DNA from: Deinococcus planocerae
GTDB lineage: Bacteria; Deinococcota; Deinococci; Deinococcales; Deinococcaceae
DNA length: 64,000 bases
Assembly: GCF_002869765.1 (NCBI RefSeq)
Contig: NZ_PNOR01000003.1
Span: 115,422-179,421 of the forward strand
Reading direction: 5' to 3'
Shown here: positions 1-7,273 of the stretch, one piece after another
Numbering within the stretch: the first letter of the stretch is position 1
Layout: every line of letters begins with the position of its first letter
Made by a program: the position numbers and the translations under genes
The notes under the pieces: generated by a model
What the model saw: only the letters and a program-made list of their open reading frames with translations
Told to the model about the DNA's origin: nothing
The model's database searches: none

Positions 1-535
1 GGGGGTAGGGGACCCGGGTCGCCCGGGTGTGTGGGGAGGCGGTGGGGGTGTCCGAGTCGGCCCGCAGCATTCTCAACAGGGCCCCGTCCGGGTAGCCCAG
101 GAAAAACAGGTGGCTGGCGGGCACCCCCAGCGCGGCGGCGGCGCGGGTCGCTTCCCGGATGCGGACGGCGCCGAGCGACTCGGAGGCGCGGCCACGCGGC
201 CTGGGCGTATGTTCGAGGAGGGCGGCGTCCAGCTCGAAGCCGTCGCCGCTCGTCAGCCACACGATGTAGACCTCGGCCCCGGCGGCGAGGGCGTGCTGGA
301 TGTTCCCCGCGCAGCACAGCGACTCGTCGTCGGGGTGGGGGCTGACCATCAGGACCCGCTGGCCTGCGCGGTAGCCGGGCGCGGGGGGCAGCGCGGCGAC
401 CTCGGCGACGGCGCGCGGGTAGAGGAGTCTGAGGGCGGCGGGCGAGTTGATGGCGAAGGCGGCGAGCAGGGCCGCGAGGAGGACGGCCCCCACCCAGAGG
501 TGGCGGCGCCGTGGCCTCCCCAGCAGTCGGCTCAA
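1..535 (-). CDS. PIG-L family deacetylase, C-terminus cut by window edge
   Basis: Reading the minus strand from a TTG at 535 gives an open frame to the window edge. It has a short N-terminal hydrophobic segment (about residues 13-28, rich in Ala/Leu) followed by SPHPDDESLCCAGNI, the zinc-binding HPDDE signature of the PIG-L/LmbE N-acetylglucosaminyl deacetylase family. Downstream, LGAVRIREATRAAAALGV and a FFLGYPDG segment also fit the family. Members remove N-acetyl groups from GlcNAc-type substrates such as GlcNAc-inositol or bacillithiol/mycothiol precursors. The membrane segment suggests an anchored, outward-facing enzyme with cell-wall or polysaccharide substrates, which is inference. The TTG start overlaps the rpiA stop as TTGA, implying translational coupling. 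The C-terminus lies outside the window. Confidence 0.8.
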   Translation of the reverse strand, partial: MSRLLGRPRRRHLWVGAVLLAALLAAFAINSPAALRLLYPRAVAEVAALPPAPGYRAGQRVLMVSPHPDDESLCCAGNIQHALAAGAEVYIVWLTSGDGFELDAALLEHTPRPRGRASESLGAVRIREATRAAAALGVPASHLFFLGYPDGALLRMLRADSDTPTASPHTRATRVPYP

Positions 536-1218
536 CGCCCACGCACCTCCCGCACCCCCTCCGGCGAGGCGACGAACGCCAGCTTCGCCATCCCCAGGAA
601 AAAGCCCGTCTCCACGACGCCCAGCGTGCCCTTGATCTGCCGCTCCAGCGTGGCGGGGTCGAAATCCCGCGGCAGCGCCGCGTCGAAGATGTAGTTGCCG
701 TTGTCGGTGACGTAAGGCTGGGCGCCGGGTTGCCGCAGCCGCCCGCCCAGCCCCAGGGCCCGCAGCCGCTCGATGGTGGACAGGAAGCCGAAACGCGCGA
801 TCTCGACGGGAAGAGGGGCTTTCTCCCCCAGCCGCGAGACGACCTTGGTGTGGTCGGCGATGATCACCAATCTATGCGCCTGCACCTCGGTCAGCTTCTC
901 GCGCAGGAGGGCCCCGCCCAGCCCCTTGATCAGGTTGAGATCGGGGTCGATCTCGTCCGCCCCGTCGATGGCGAGGTCAAGGGGCCGGGGGTCGAGGGGC
1001 TCGACCGGGAGACCGAGGTCGCGGGCCAGCGCCTCCGAAGCCTCGCTCGTCGCCACGCCCACGATGTTCCCGACCTCGCCCGCCGCGAGCCGCCGCCCGA
1101 TCTCCTGGATCGCGTACTTCGCGGTGCTGCCCGTGCCCAGCCCGACCCGCATCCCGCTCTCGACGAGCTGGGCGGCGCGGACGGCGGCCTGCTCTTTCAA
1201 GGCCTCCAGGTCAGGCAT
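532..1218 (-). CDS. rpiA: Ribose-5-phosphate isomerase A
   Basis: A 228-residue protein of normal RpiA length. It catalyses interconversion of ribose 5-phosphate and ribulose 5-phosphate in the non-oxidative pentose phosphate pathway, in the cytosol. Visible signatures are the phosphate-binding VGLGTGSTA near residue 26, the DGADEID segment near residue 82 and the KGLGGALLREK segment near residue 95, which carries the catalytic-region lysine and glutamate. The start ATG overlaps the stop of the upstream peroxiredoxin gene by 8 nt (ATGCCTGA), and its own stop overlaps the PIG-L start. The three genes therefore look co-transcribed from the peroxiredoxin promoter. Confidence 0.96.
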   Translation of the reverse strand: MPDLEALKEQAAVRAAQLVESGMRVGLGTGSTAKYAIQEIGRRLAAGEVGNIVGVATSEASEALARDLGLPVEPLDPRPLDLAIDGADEIDPDLNLIKGLGGALLREKLTEVQAHRLVIIADHTKVVSRLGEKAPLPVEIARFGFLSTIERLRALGLGGRLRQPGAQPYVTDNGNYIFDAALPRDFDPATLERQIKGTLGVVETGFFLGMAKLAFVASPEGVREVRGR

Positions 1219-1705
1219 CGCGCCCCTGCCGGTCGGCGTCGATGGCGGCGGCCACCGCGTCCGCGTGCCCCTCGACCTGCACGGAGGGCCACGCCTGCAC
1301 GAGCCGCCCGTCCGGGCCGATCAGGAAGGTGGCCCGCCGCACGCCCTCGGTGACCTTGCCGAAGACGTTTTTCGGGCCGTAGGCGCCCACCGTCCTCAGG
1401 AAGGCGGCGTCCTCGTCGGTCAGCAGGGGGAAGGGCAGCCCGTACTTCTCCCCGAAGGCGCGGTGGCTCTCCGCGTCGTCGCGGCTCACGCCCAGGATGG
1501 CGGCGCCGTGGGCTTTCAGCAGGGCGCTGTCGCGGAAGTCGCACGCCTCCTTCGTGCAGCCGGGGGTGTCGTCCTTGGGGTAGGCGTAGAGCACCACGTA
1601 GCGGCCCGAGTAGTCGGCGAGGCGGTGGGTGCGGCCCTCGGCGTCGGGGAGAGCGAAATCGGGGAAGGGCTCGCCGGGGGTAAGGGTGGGGGCAGCCTGG
1701 GTCAT
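1211..1705 (-). CDS. bcp: Thiol peroxidase, BCP/PrxQ-type peroxiredoxin
   Basis: A 164-residue AhpC/TSA-family peroxiredoxin that reduces hydroperoxides using thioredoxin-like reductants in the cytosol. The segment YPKDDTPGCTKEACDFRD (about residues 37-54) holds the peroxidatic Cys in TPGC and a second Cys five residues later, the atypical 2-Cys arrangement of BCP/PrxQ. A further ORF start 13 codons upstream exists, but the ATG at 1705 sits 6 nt behind a TACCCT -10 box, which favours this start and a leaderless mRNA. It heads the peroxiredoxin-rpiA-deacetylase operon. In Deinococcus such enzymes belong to the oxidative-stress defence, which is family knowledge and not seen here. Confidence 0.92.
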   Translation of the reverse strand: MTQAAPTLTPGEPFPDFALPDAEGRTHRLADYSGRYVVLYAYPKDDTPGCTKEACDFRDSALLKAHGAAILGVSRDDAESHRAFGEKYGLPFPLLTDEDAAFLRTVGAYGPKNVFGKVTEGVRRATFLIGPDGRLVQAWPSVQVEGHADAVAAAIDADRQGRDA

Positions 1706-1711
1706 GCCCAG

Positions 1712-1717
1712 AGGGTA
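1712..1717 (-). promoter_or_regulatory. -10 box TACCCT, leaderless start of bcp
   Basis: TACCCT on the minus strand ends 6 nt before the ATG at 1705, so transcription should begin at or beside the start codon. No Shine-Dalgarno sequence is visible between them. Confidence 0.6.
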
Positions 1718-1780
1718 ACGGAAGGCGGGGCGGGGGTCCCCCACGTGAAGTCCCGTTTACGTTTCTTAGCTCCCAGCGCG

Positions 1781-1786
1781 TATCCT
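1781..1786 (+). promoter_or_regulatory. -10 box TATCCT, leaderless start of deoC
   Basis: TATCCT ends 6 nt before the GTG at 1793. There is no ribosome-binding site between box and start. It is the only visible promoter for the deoC-maf-mreCD-mrdA operon. Confidence 0.6.
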
Positions 1787-1792
1787 GGGCGC

Positions 1793-2455
1793 GTGAAGCT
1801 CGCCCCCTACATCGACCACACGCTGCTCAAGGCGACCACCACACCCGCCGACATCCGCCTGCTGTGTGCCGAGGCACGCGAGCATGGGTTTTACGCCGTC
1901 TGCATCAATCCGGTCTACGTGCCCCTGGCCGCCGCCGAGCTGGCGGGCTCGGGCGTGAAGGTGGCGACGGTGTGCGGCTTCCCGCTGGGCGCGGTCCTCA
2001 GCGGGCAGAAGGCGGTCGAGGCCCGGCTGAGCGCCGAGGCGGGTGCCGACGAGGTGGACATGGTGATCCACATCGGCGCGGCGCTGGAGGGCGACTGGGA
2101 CGCCGTGGAGGCCGACGTGCGGGCGGTGCGGCGGGCGATTCCCGACTCCGTGCTCAAGGTGATCGTCGAGACGTGCTACCTGGACGACGAGCAAAAGCGC
2201 GCGGCGACCGAGGCGGCGGTCCTGGGCGGGGCCGACTTCGTGAAGACCTCGACGGGCTTCGGAACCGGCGGGGCGACCGTGGAGGACGTGCGCCTGATGG
2301 CCGAGGTGATCGCGGGCCGGGCGGCGATCAAGGCGGCGGGCGGTGTGAGGACCCCCGAGGATGCCCGGCGGATGATCGAGGCGGGCGCGACCCGGCTGGG
2401 CACCTCGGGGGGGGTGGCCCTGGTGGCGGGCGAGCGGACGGGGGCGGGGTACTAG
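1793..2455 (+). CDS. deoC: Deoxyribose-phosphate aldolase
   Basis: A 220-residue class I aldolase that cleaves 2-deoxyribose 5-phosphate to glyceraldehyde 3-phosphate and acetaldehyde, in deoxynucleoside salvage. It opens with YIDHTLLKATTT, as in most DeoC proteins. The Schiff-base lysine lies in DFVKTSTGF (near residue 150), the proton-relay lysine in IKAAGGVRT (near residue 180) and the catalytic aspartate in EVDMVIHIG (near residue 92). The frame is open far upstream, but GTG 1793 begins the conserved N-terminus and lies just behind a TATCCT box. It ends one base before the maf start, so the two are probably co-transcribed. Confidence 0.96.
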   Translation: MKLAPYIDHTLLKATTTPADIRLLCAEAREHGFYAVCINPVYVPLAAAELAGSGVKVATVCGFPLGAVLSGQKAVEARLSAEAGADEVDMVIHIGAALEGDWDAVEADVRAVRRAIPDSVLKVIVETCYLDDEQKRAATEAAVLGGADFVKTSTGFGTGGATVEDVRLMAEVIAGRAAIKAAGGVRTPEDARRMIEAGATRLGTSGGVALVAGERTGAGY

Positions 2456-2456
2456 C

Positions 2457-3065
2457 GTGACGCCCGACGTGATCCTCGCTTCCGGCAGCCCCCGGCGGCG
2501 CGAACTCCTCTCGAACCTCGGCGTGACCTTCCGGGTCGTCGTGAGCGGCGTGGACGAGGAGAGCCCCGAGGCCGACCCGGCCCGGCTGGCGGCGGACCTC
2601 GCGGCGCTCAAGGCGGCCTCCGTCTCGCGCGAGCACCCCGGCGCGGTCGTGATCGCCGCCGATACCGTGGTCGCGGCGGACGGCGCCCTCCTTGGCAAGC
2701 CGGTGGACGAGGCGGAGAACCGGGCCTTCCTCCGGCGGCTCTCGGGGCGTCCCCATCAGGTCTACACCGGGGTCACGGTCGCCTTCCCGGGTGGGACGGC
2801 GGGCGGGGTCGAGCGCACGGACGTGACCTTCCGGGAGCTGACGGACGGGGAGGTCTTTCACTACGCCCGCACCGGGGAGGGGCTCGACAAGGCGGGCGGG
2901 TACGGCATCCAGGGGGTCGGGATGGCGCTCGTGGCGCGGATCGACGGGGACTACTCGAACGTGGTGGGCTTTCCGCTCGGGCTGGTGGTGGGGCTGCTGC
3001 GCGGGGCGGGCGTGCCCGTGTGGGGCGAGGCCGCCGGGGTCAGAGAGGTGCGCGGGGCGCCGTGA
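2457..3065 (+). CDS. maf: Maf family nucleotide pyrophosphatase
   Basis: A 202-residue Maf/Ham1-superfamily protein. Maf proteins hydrolyse nucleoside triphosphates, especially modified or pyrimidine nucleotides such as dTTP and UTP, to monophosphates, and some members affect septation. The N-terminal LASGSPRRRELLSNLG is the Maf phosphate-binding signature, and VIAADTVVAADG contains the conserved metal-binding or catalytic aspartate. KAGGYGIQG near residue 145 is also typical. The GTG start follows the deoC stop by one base, and the stop overlaps the mreC start as GTGA. Its position beside mreC-mreD matches the maf-mre gene order seen in many bacteria. Confidence 0.94.
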   Translation: MTPDVILASGSPRRRELLSNLGVTFRVVVSGVDEESPEADPARLAADLAALKAASVSREHPGAVVIAADTVVAADGALLGKPVDEAENRAFLRRLSGRPHQVYTGVTVAFPGGTAGGVERTDVTFRELTDGEVFHYARTGEGLDKAGGYGIQGVGMALVARIDGDYSNVVGFPLGLVVGLLRGAGVPVWGEAAGVREVRGAP

Positions 3066-3844
3066 GGAGCTTCCGGGAACTGCTGCTGCTGTACGCGGCG
3101 CTCCTGCTCGTGAGCATGGTCGCCACCCGCTTTCAGGTCGTCGCGCCGACGGCGCTGAGTGCGGCGACCGCCCCCGTCACCCGCGTCGCGCTCGCCGCCA
3201 CCGACAACGTGCGGCGGGCCTACACGAACGTGGTGCAGGAACGCAATCTGGCGGGGGAGGTCCAGTCCCTGCGCCGCCAGAACGACGCGCTGGCCCAGCG
3301 CAACGAACTCCTCGCCCGCGAGGTCGCCCGGCTGCGGCAGGTCGTGCAGATTCGCTCGACCCTGGCGCCCAACGCGGTCGGCCTCGCGCAGGTCGTCGCC
3401 GTGGACCCCAGCCCGCTGCTCGCCCGGCTGACCCTCAACCGCGGGAGCGGGGACGGGGTGCGGGTGCGGATGCCCGTGATCGTTCCCGCCGGGCTCGTCG
3501 GGCAGGTCGTGGGCGTCAGCGGGCGCCGGGCGACGGTGATCGGCCTGGTGGACCCCGAGAGCAGCGTCGGCGTCACCCTGGAAGGAAACCGGGGCGGGCG
3601 CGGCCTCGCCGTGGGGTTGCCGCCCGATAGGTTGCGCGCGCAGTTCTCGCGCAGCGTGCCCGTGAGGCCGGGGGACGTGCTCGTCACGAGCAGCCTGGGC
3701 GGCGTGTACCCGGTCGGCATCCGGGTGGGCACCGTCGAGCGGGTGCTGCCGCTCGGGCCCAACGACGTGAACCGCACGGTCGTCGTCAAGCCCGCCGTAG
3801 ACGTGGGTGCCGTGGAGGACGTGACCCTGCTGGAGGGGCTGTGA
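3062..3844 (+). CDS. mreC: Cell shape-determining protein MreC
   Basis: A 260-residue elongasome protein. It has one N-terminal membrane segment (about residues 6-23), then a coiled coil (residues 50-85, with repeated Glu/Gln/Leu in QSLRRQNDALAQRNELLA) and a C-terminal beta-rich MreC domain containing LTLNRGSGDGV, VGLVDPESSVGV and VTSSLGGVYPVGI. MreC scaffolds PBP2 and RodA outside the inner membrane. The true start is GTG 3062, which overlaps the maf stop; the longer ORF would add residues encoded by maf. Its stop overlaps the mreD start. The adjacency to mreD and PBP2 matches the family's role. Confidence 0.93.
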   Translation: MRSFRELLLLYAALLLVSMVATRFQVVAPTALSAATAPVTRVALAATDNVRRAYTNVVQERNLAGEVQSLRRQNDALAQRNELLAREVARLRQVVQIRSTLAPNAVGLAQVVAVDPSPLLARLTLNRGSGDGVRVRMPVIVPAGLVGQVVGVSGRRATVIGLVDPESSVGVTLEGNRGGRGLAVGLPPDRLRAQFSRSVPVRPGDVLVTSSLGGVYPVGIRVGTVERVLPLGPNDVNRTVVVKPAVDVGAVEDVTLLEGL

Positions 3845-4389
3845 CGCGCCTCCGTCTGCCCGCGCTCGCCGTCGGCACCCCGGGGCGCCCGGTGCTGTAC
3901 GTCCTCTACGCCCTCATTCTGATCACGGTGCAGGGCGTCCTCTCCCGGCTGCTCGACGGCTCGCCCGTGCCGCCGCCCAACCTCTTCCTGCTCACCGGCG
4001 TGGCGCTGGTGTGGCGGCTGCGGCCCGCGGCGGCGCTCCTGGGGGCGTACGGGGTGGGGCTCGCCCAGGACGTGCTCGGCGGTGGGGCGCTGGGCCTGCA
4101 CGCGGCGGGGGTGGCGGGCGGGGTGCTCCTCGTGCTGATGGTCCGGCGCCTGGTGGTGGACTCGGGGGTGATCCAGGCGGTGGTGACGGTGCTCGCGGCC
4201 ACGGCGGGGCAGTGGCTCGCCTTCCTGTTCCTGACGTACTGGCTCAGATCGGACCTCGTGACGACCGATACACTGGTTCGTACCGTGCCCCTCGCCTTCC
4301 TGACGACCCTGCTCGCCTCCCCCCTGTGGGAGCGCGTGGTGAACTGGGCTCTCGGCCCGCGCGCCGGGTCGCAGCGGGGGCTCGGGTGA
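3841..4389 (+). CDS. mreD: Rod shape-determining membrane protein MreD
   Basis: A 182-residue polytopic membrane protein with about five hydrophobic segments, including VLYVLYALILITVQGVL and a Leu/Val-rich segment near residues 95-105. The sequence is weakly conserved, but size, topology and position between mreC and the PBP2 gene identify MreD, a membrane partner of the elongasome. The GTG start overlaps the mreC stop (GTGA) and the stop overlaps the next GTG, so the three genes are translationally chained. No mreB or rodA gene is present in the window. Confidence 0.88.
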   Translation: MTRLRLPALAVGTPGRPVLYVLYALILITVQGVLSRLLDGSPVPPPNLFLLTGVALVWRLRPAAALLGAYGVGLAQDVLGGGALGLHAAGVAGGVLLVLMVRRLVVDSGVIQAVVTVLAATAGQWLAFLFLTYWLRSDLVTTDTLVRTVPLAFLTTLLASPLWERVVNWALGPRAGSQRGLG

Positions 4390-6449
4390 GCCGGGCCGGG
4401 GACAGCTTCGACCGCCGCTCGCGGCTGCGCAGAAGGGCGGGCGGGCGCAGGCGGGCGGGCGAGCACTCCGCCGCCGGGGCGCTTCCCGTCCGGCTGATCG
4501 CGCTGGGCTTCAGCCTGGGGCTCGCGGTGCTCGGCGGGCGGCTCTTTCAGCTTCAGGTCACGCGGCACGACGAGTTCGCGGTGCAGTCGGCGAGCAACTT
4601 CCAGCGCGACGAGGTGGTGCGCGCCCTGCGCGGCGAGATCCGCACGCGCGACGGCGTGCTCCTCGCCACCAACCGCCTCGCCGTCGATCTGGTGTACACC
4701 GGCAGGCGCGACCCCGGGGACCCCGCCCAGGCCATCCCCGCCTGGGACCGGATTCAGGCCCTCGCCGGGGTCAAGCCGGGCGACCTCGTGAACGGGCAGC
4801 CGCGCGAGCCCGATCCCGAGAAGGAGACCGAGACCGTCCTCGCCCGCAACGTGCCGCAAGACCGCCTCGCCGCCCTGTACGAGTACACGGTCCTCATCCC
4901 CAGCCTGGAGCTGCGCGAGCGCGTCGAACGCGTCTACCCCGAGGGCAAGATGGCCGCGCACCTCCTGGGCTACGTGCTGGAGGCGAACCGGCGCCAGGTC
5001 GAGGAGGAGGGCTACACGGTCGGCGACATGGTGGGCGTCTCCGGGCTGGAGTACAGCCAGCAATCGGTCCTGGCGGGCGTGAACGGCCTGCGCCGCCGCG
5101 AGGTGACCGCGAACGGGCGCCCCCTTACCGAGCGGGTGATCGACCCGGGGCGTCAGGGCCAAGACCTCACCCTCACCATCGACAGCACCCTCCAGCGGGC
5201 CGCCGAACGGGTGCTGCGCGAGGGGCTCGCCGACGTGAACCGGGGCCGCGCCGCGCACGGGGGCCGCCCCGATCCCTACGCGCGCGGGGCCGTCATCGCC
5301 ATCGACCCGCGCACGAACGAGGTGCTGGCGATGGCGAGCAGCCCCACCTTCGACCCCAACTGGTTCTCGCGGGTGCCCGGCCCCGACCCGGTGGCGAAAC
5401 GCTGGGCGGTCGATCCCAACCGCAAGGACGCCGCCCTCGACGCCGTGACGAGCAACCGGGTGGTGCAGGCGTACAACCCCGGGAGCGTCTTCAAACTCAC
5501 CTCGACCATCGCCTTCGTCGAGAAGTGGGGCAACTTCACGACGGGCTGCGCCCCGGTCTACTACTTCGGGCGGGCGGCCTTCCGCAACTGGGCCTCCTAC
5601 AGCCTGGGCCCGGTGGACGGGCGCAAGGCCATCGCCTTTTCCTGCAACCCGTGGTTTTACACCTCGGCGGTGAAGGCGGGCCCGACCGGGTACTCCCGGC
5701 AGCTCAAGGCGCGCGCCACCGAACTCGGCTTCCGCTCGCCCACGGGCCTCGAACTCGTCGGCGAGAAGCTGGGCGACGTGCCCGACCGGGACGACTACAC
5801 CAGCAACGAGCACCCCTGGTACGAGGGCTCGGGCCTGAACATGAGCATCGGCCAGGGGGACGTGCTCGTCACGCCCGCCCAGCTCGTCTCGGTGATGTCC
5901 ACCATCATCAACGACGGGATGAAGCGGCCCCTCACCGTCCTCAAGGCGGTCGGAGACGAGCCCGTCGCCCGCAAGCCCGCCGTCAGCGTGGTGAAGAACG
6001 GCAACACCGAGATTTTCGAGTTCGTCAAGGAGGGCATGTCCTGGGTGACGAGCATCCGCACGGGCACCGCCCGCCACGAGGTCGGCCCCCAGCTCTTCCC
6101 GGTCCGCACCGGCGGCAAGACGGGCACGGCGGAAAACGGTCTGTCGCGCCGCTACAACTACGCCTACACCCACGCCTGGTACGAGGGCTACGGGCCGCTG
6201 GAAAACCCCAACTTCGCCGTCGTCACCTTTTTCCAGAACGGCGGGGAGGGTTCGGGCCCGGCGCTCAAGGCCGCCAAGAAGATGTTCGCCGCGCGCTGGT
6301 GCGTCACGCTGGACGAGCGGGGGAGTGCCCTGCCGCTGGACGCCCAGCAGCCCTGCATGGGCGAGCTGGACCAGATGCACAAGGTCTACAAGGTTCGGGC
6401 CCAGCGGGAGGCGGCGCAGAAGGCGAAGGCGGCGGCGGAGGAAGAGTAG
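4386..6449 (+). CDS. mrdA: Penicillin-binding protein 2 (class B transpeptidase)
   Basis: A 687-residue class B PBP, the elongation-specific DD-transpeptidase that cross-links peptidoglycan with RodA. It has an N-terminal basic stretch and one membrane anchor (about residues 37-57), then the PBP dimerisation domain with RGEIRTRDGVLLATN. The transpeptidase domain has the nucleophile in PGSVFKLTS (SxxK), an SCN motif in AFSCNPWF, and KTGTAE near residue 580. The start is GTG 4386, overlapping the mreD stop. The C-terminal tail is Lys/Ala/Glu-rich. It closes the deoC-maf-mreCD operon; a repeat element follows 25 bp after the stop. Confidence 0.94.
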   Translation: MSRAGDSFDRRSRLRRRAGGRRRAGEHSAAGALPVRLIALGFSLGLAVLGGRLFQLQVTRHDEFAVQSASNFQRDEVVRALRGEIRTRDGVLLATNRLAVDLVYTGRRDPGDPAQAIPAWDRIQALAGVKPGDLVNGQPREPDPEKETETVLARNVPQDRLAALYEYTVLIPSLELRERVERVYPEGKMAAHLLGYVLEANRRQVEEEGYTVGDMVGVSGLEYSQQSVLAGVNGLRRREVTANGRPLTERVIDPGRQGQDLTLTIDSTLQRAAERVLREGLADVNRGRAAHGGRPDPYARGAVIAIDPRTNEVLAMASSPTFDPNWFSRVPGPDPVAKRWAVDPNRKDAALDAVTSNRVVQAYNPGSVFKLTSTIAFVEKWGNFTTGCAPVYYFGRAAFRNWASYSLGPVDGRKAIAFSCNPWFYTSAVKAGPTGYSRQLKARATELGFRSPTGLELVGEKLGDVPDRDDYTSNEHPWYEGSGLNMSIGQGDVLVTPAQLVSVMSTIINDGMKRPLTVLKAVGDEPVARKPAVSVVKNGNTEIFEFVKEGMSWVTSIRTGTARHEVGPQLFPVRTGGKTGTAENGLSRRYNYAYTHAWYEGYGPLENPNFAVVTFFQNGGEGSGPALKAAKKMFAARWCVTLDERGSALPLDAQQPCMGELDQMHKVYKVRAQREAAQKAKAAAEEE

Positions 6450-6472
6450 GGCGGAGAGGGGGCTGGGAGGCG

Positions 6473-6519
6473 TTGGGCGGCTACCCCCCTCCCAGCCTCC
6501 CCCACAAGGGGGGAGGAGC
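6473..6519 (+). repeat. Short dispersed repeat, left arm of inverted pair
   Basis: A GC-rich element immediately downstream of mrdA. It carries the core CCTCCCCC-ACAA-GGGGGGAGG, which can form a hairpin, preceded by TTGGGCGG and a C-run. The same sequence occurs in opposite orientation at about 6653-6727, but the left copy lacks an internal segment of roughly 25 nt. The pair may act as a transcription terminator for the operon. Confidence 0.65.
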
Positions 6520-6652
6520 TAAAAACATAGGGCGTGAGGGGGTGTGTCACCTGCACGTCGACCGAAAAGAAAGCGCCCTTACCGTGGCCCGGAAGAGGCG
6601 AGCTTTTCCAGCTTTCCTGATAGCAGGCTAGAGGCGCTGGGGCTTTCTATTC

Positions 6653-6727
6653 CTCCTCCCCCCTTGTGGGGGACTGGCACAGCTCGCACCGCGAGAGGCC
6701 GGGAGGGGGGGCAACCGCCCAATCCCT
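6653..6727 (-). repeat. Short dispersed repeat, right arm of inverted pair
   Basis: Reverse-complement copy of the element at 6473-6519, with TTGGGCGG, C-run, CCCGGCC, then an extra internal hairpin-like segment (CTCGCGGTGCGAG core) absent from the left copy, then TCCCCCACAAGGGGGGAGGAGG. The sequence between the arms (6520-6652) has no convincing gene. The region 6450-6812 otherwise holds only these repeats. Confidence 0.65.
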
Positions 6728-6812
6728 CCCCGAACCACAGGAAACAAAAAGTCTCCAACAAACGGGCGAGGCAGCCCACAGCCAACCCCGCCTCCATCCC
6801 TCACCCCCTGCC

Positions 6813-7223
6813 CTACTCCACCCGCGTCTCCAGCATGATCTCGCTGTTCAGGCTCGCCGCCACCGAGCAGTATTTCTCGTGGCTGAGGTGCGCGGCGCGG
6901 CTCAGCGCGTCCTCGGTCAGGCCCTCGCCGCTGGCGATGTGGCGCACGGTGATGCGGGTGTAGCGCCTCGGGTGGGTCTCGGCCCGCTCGCCCTCCACCT
7001 CGATGCGGTAGCTCGTCAGGGGGACGCGCTTTTTCTTCATCACCTCCACCACGTCGTAGGCGGTGCAGGTGGCGAGGGCGCCAAGCAGGGCCTCCATCGG
7101 CGAGACGCCCACCTTGACGGGGCTGTTGTCGATCAGGAGCTGGTGCCCGCTCTCGCTGACGCCGACGTAGCGCTGCTCGCCGAGCCAGGTGACGTGCATG
7201 GTCTTTTTCAGAAGGTCGGCCAT
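6813..7223 (-). CDS. OsmC family peroxiredoxin-like protein
   Basis: A 136-residue OsmC/Ohr-superfamily protein. Two conserved cysteines are visible: one in ALATCTAYDVVEVM (about residue 55) and one in HLSHEKYCSVAAS (about residue 118). This is the Cys pair that reduces organic hydroperoxides in the family. The PMEALLGALATC wording is closest to the YhfA/OsmC-like subgroup rather than Ohr, so the exact substrate is uncertain. ATG 7223 is preferred over an upstream in-frame start because it begins the conserved fold and lies 6 nt behind a TACCCT box. It follows the kinase operon on the same strand but has its own promoter. Confidence 0.88.
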   Translation of the reverse strand: MADLLKKTMHVTWLGEQRYVGVSESGHQLLIDNSPVKVGVSPMEALLGALATCTAYDVVEVMKKKRVPLTSYRIEVEGERAETHPRRYTRITVRHIASGEGLTEDALSRAAHLSHEKYCSVAASLNSEIMLETRVE

Positions 7224-7229
7224 ACGGGC

Positions 7230-7235
7230 AGGGTA
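7230..7235 (-). promoter_or_regulatory. -10 box TACCCT, leaderless start of osmC-like gene
   Basis: Minus-strand TACCCT ends 6 nt before the ATG at 7223, with no Shine-Dalgarno sequence in between. Confidence 0.55.
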
Positions 7236-7273
7236 GCGCGAGCGGGGGGGTGCCGCCCTCCCCCCGCCCACCC

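Noticed and set aside
3906..6380. 824-codon open frame antisense to mrdA
   Set aside because: Shadow of GC-rich coding DNA; the opposite strand encodes complete MreD and PBP2 with all motifs.
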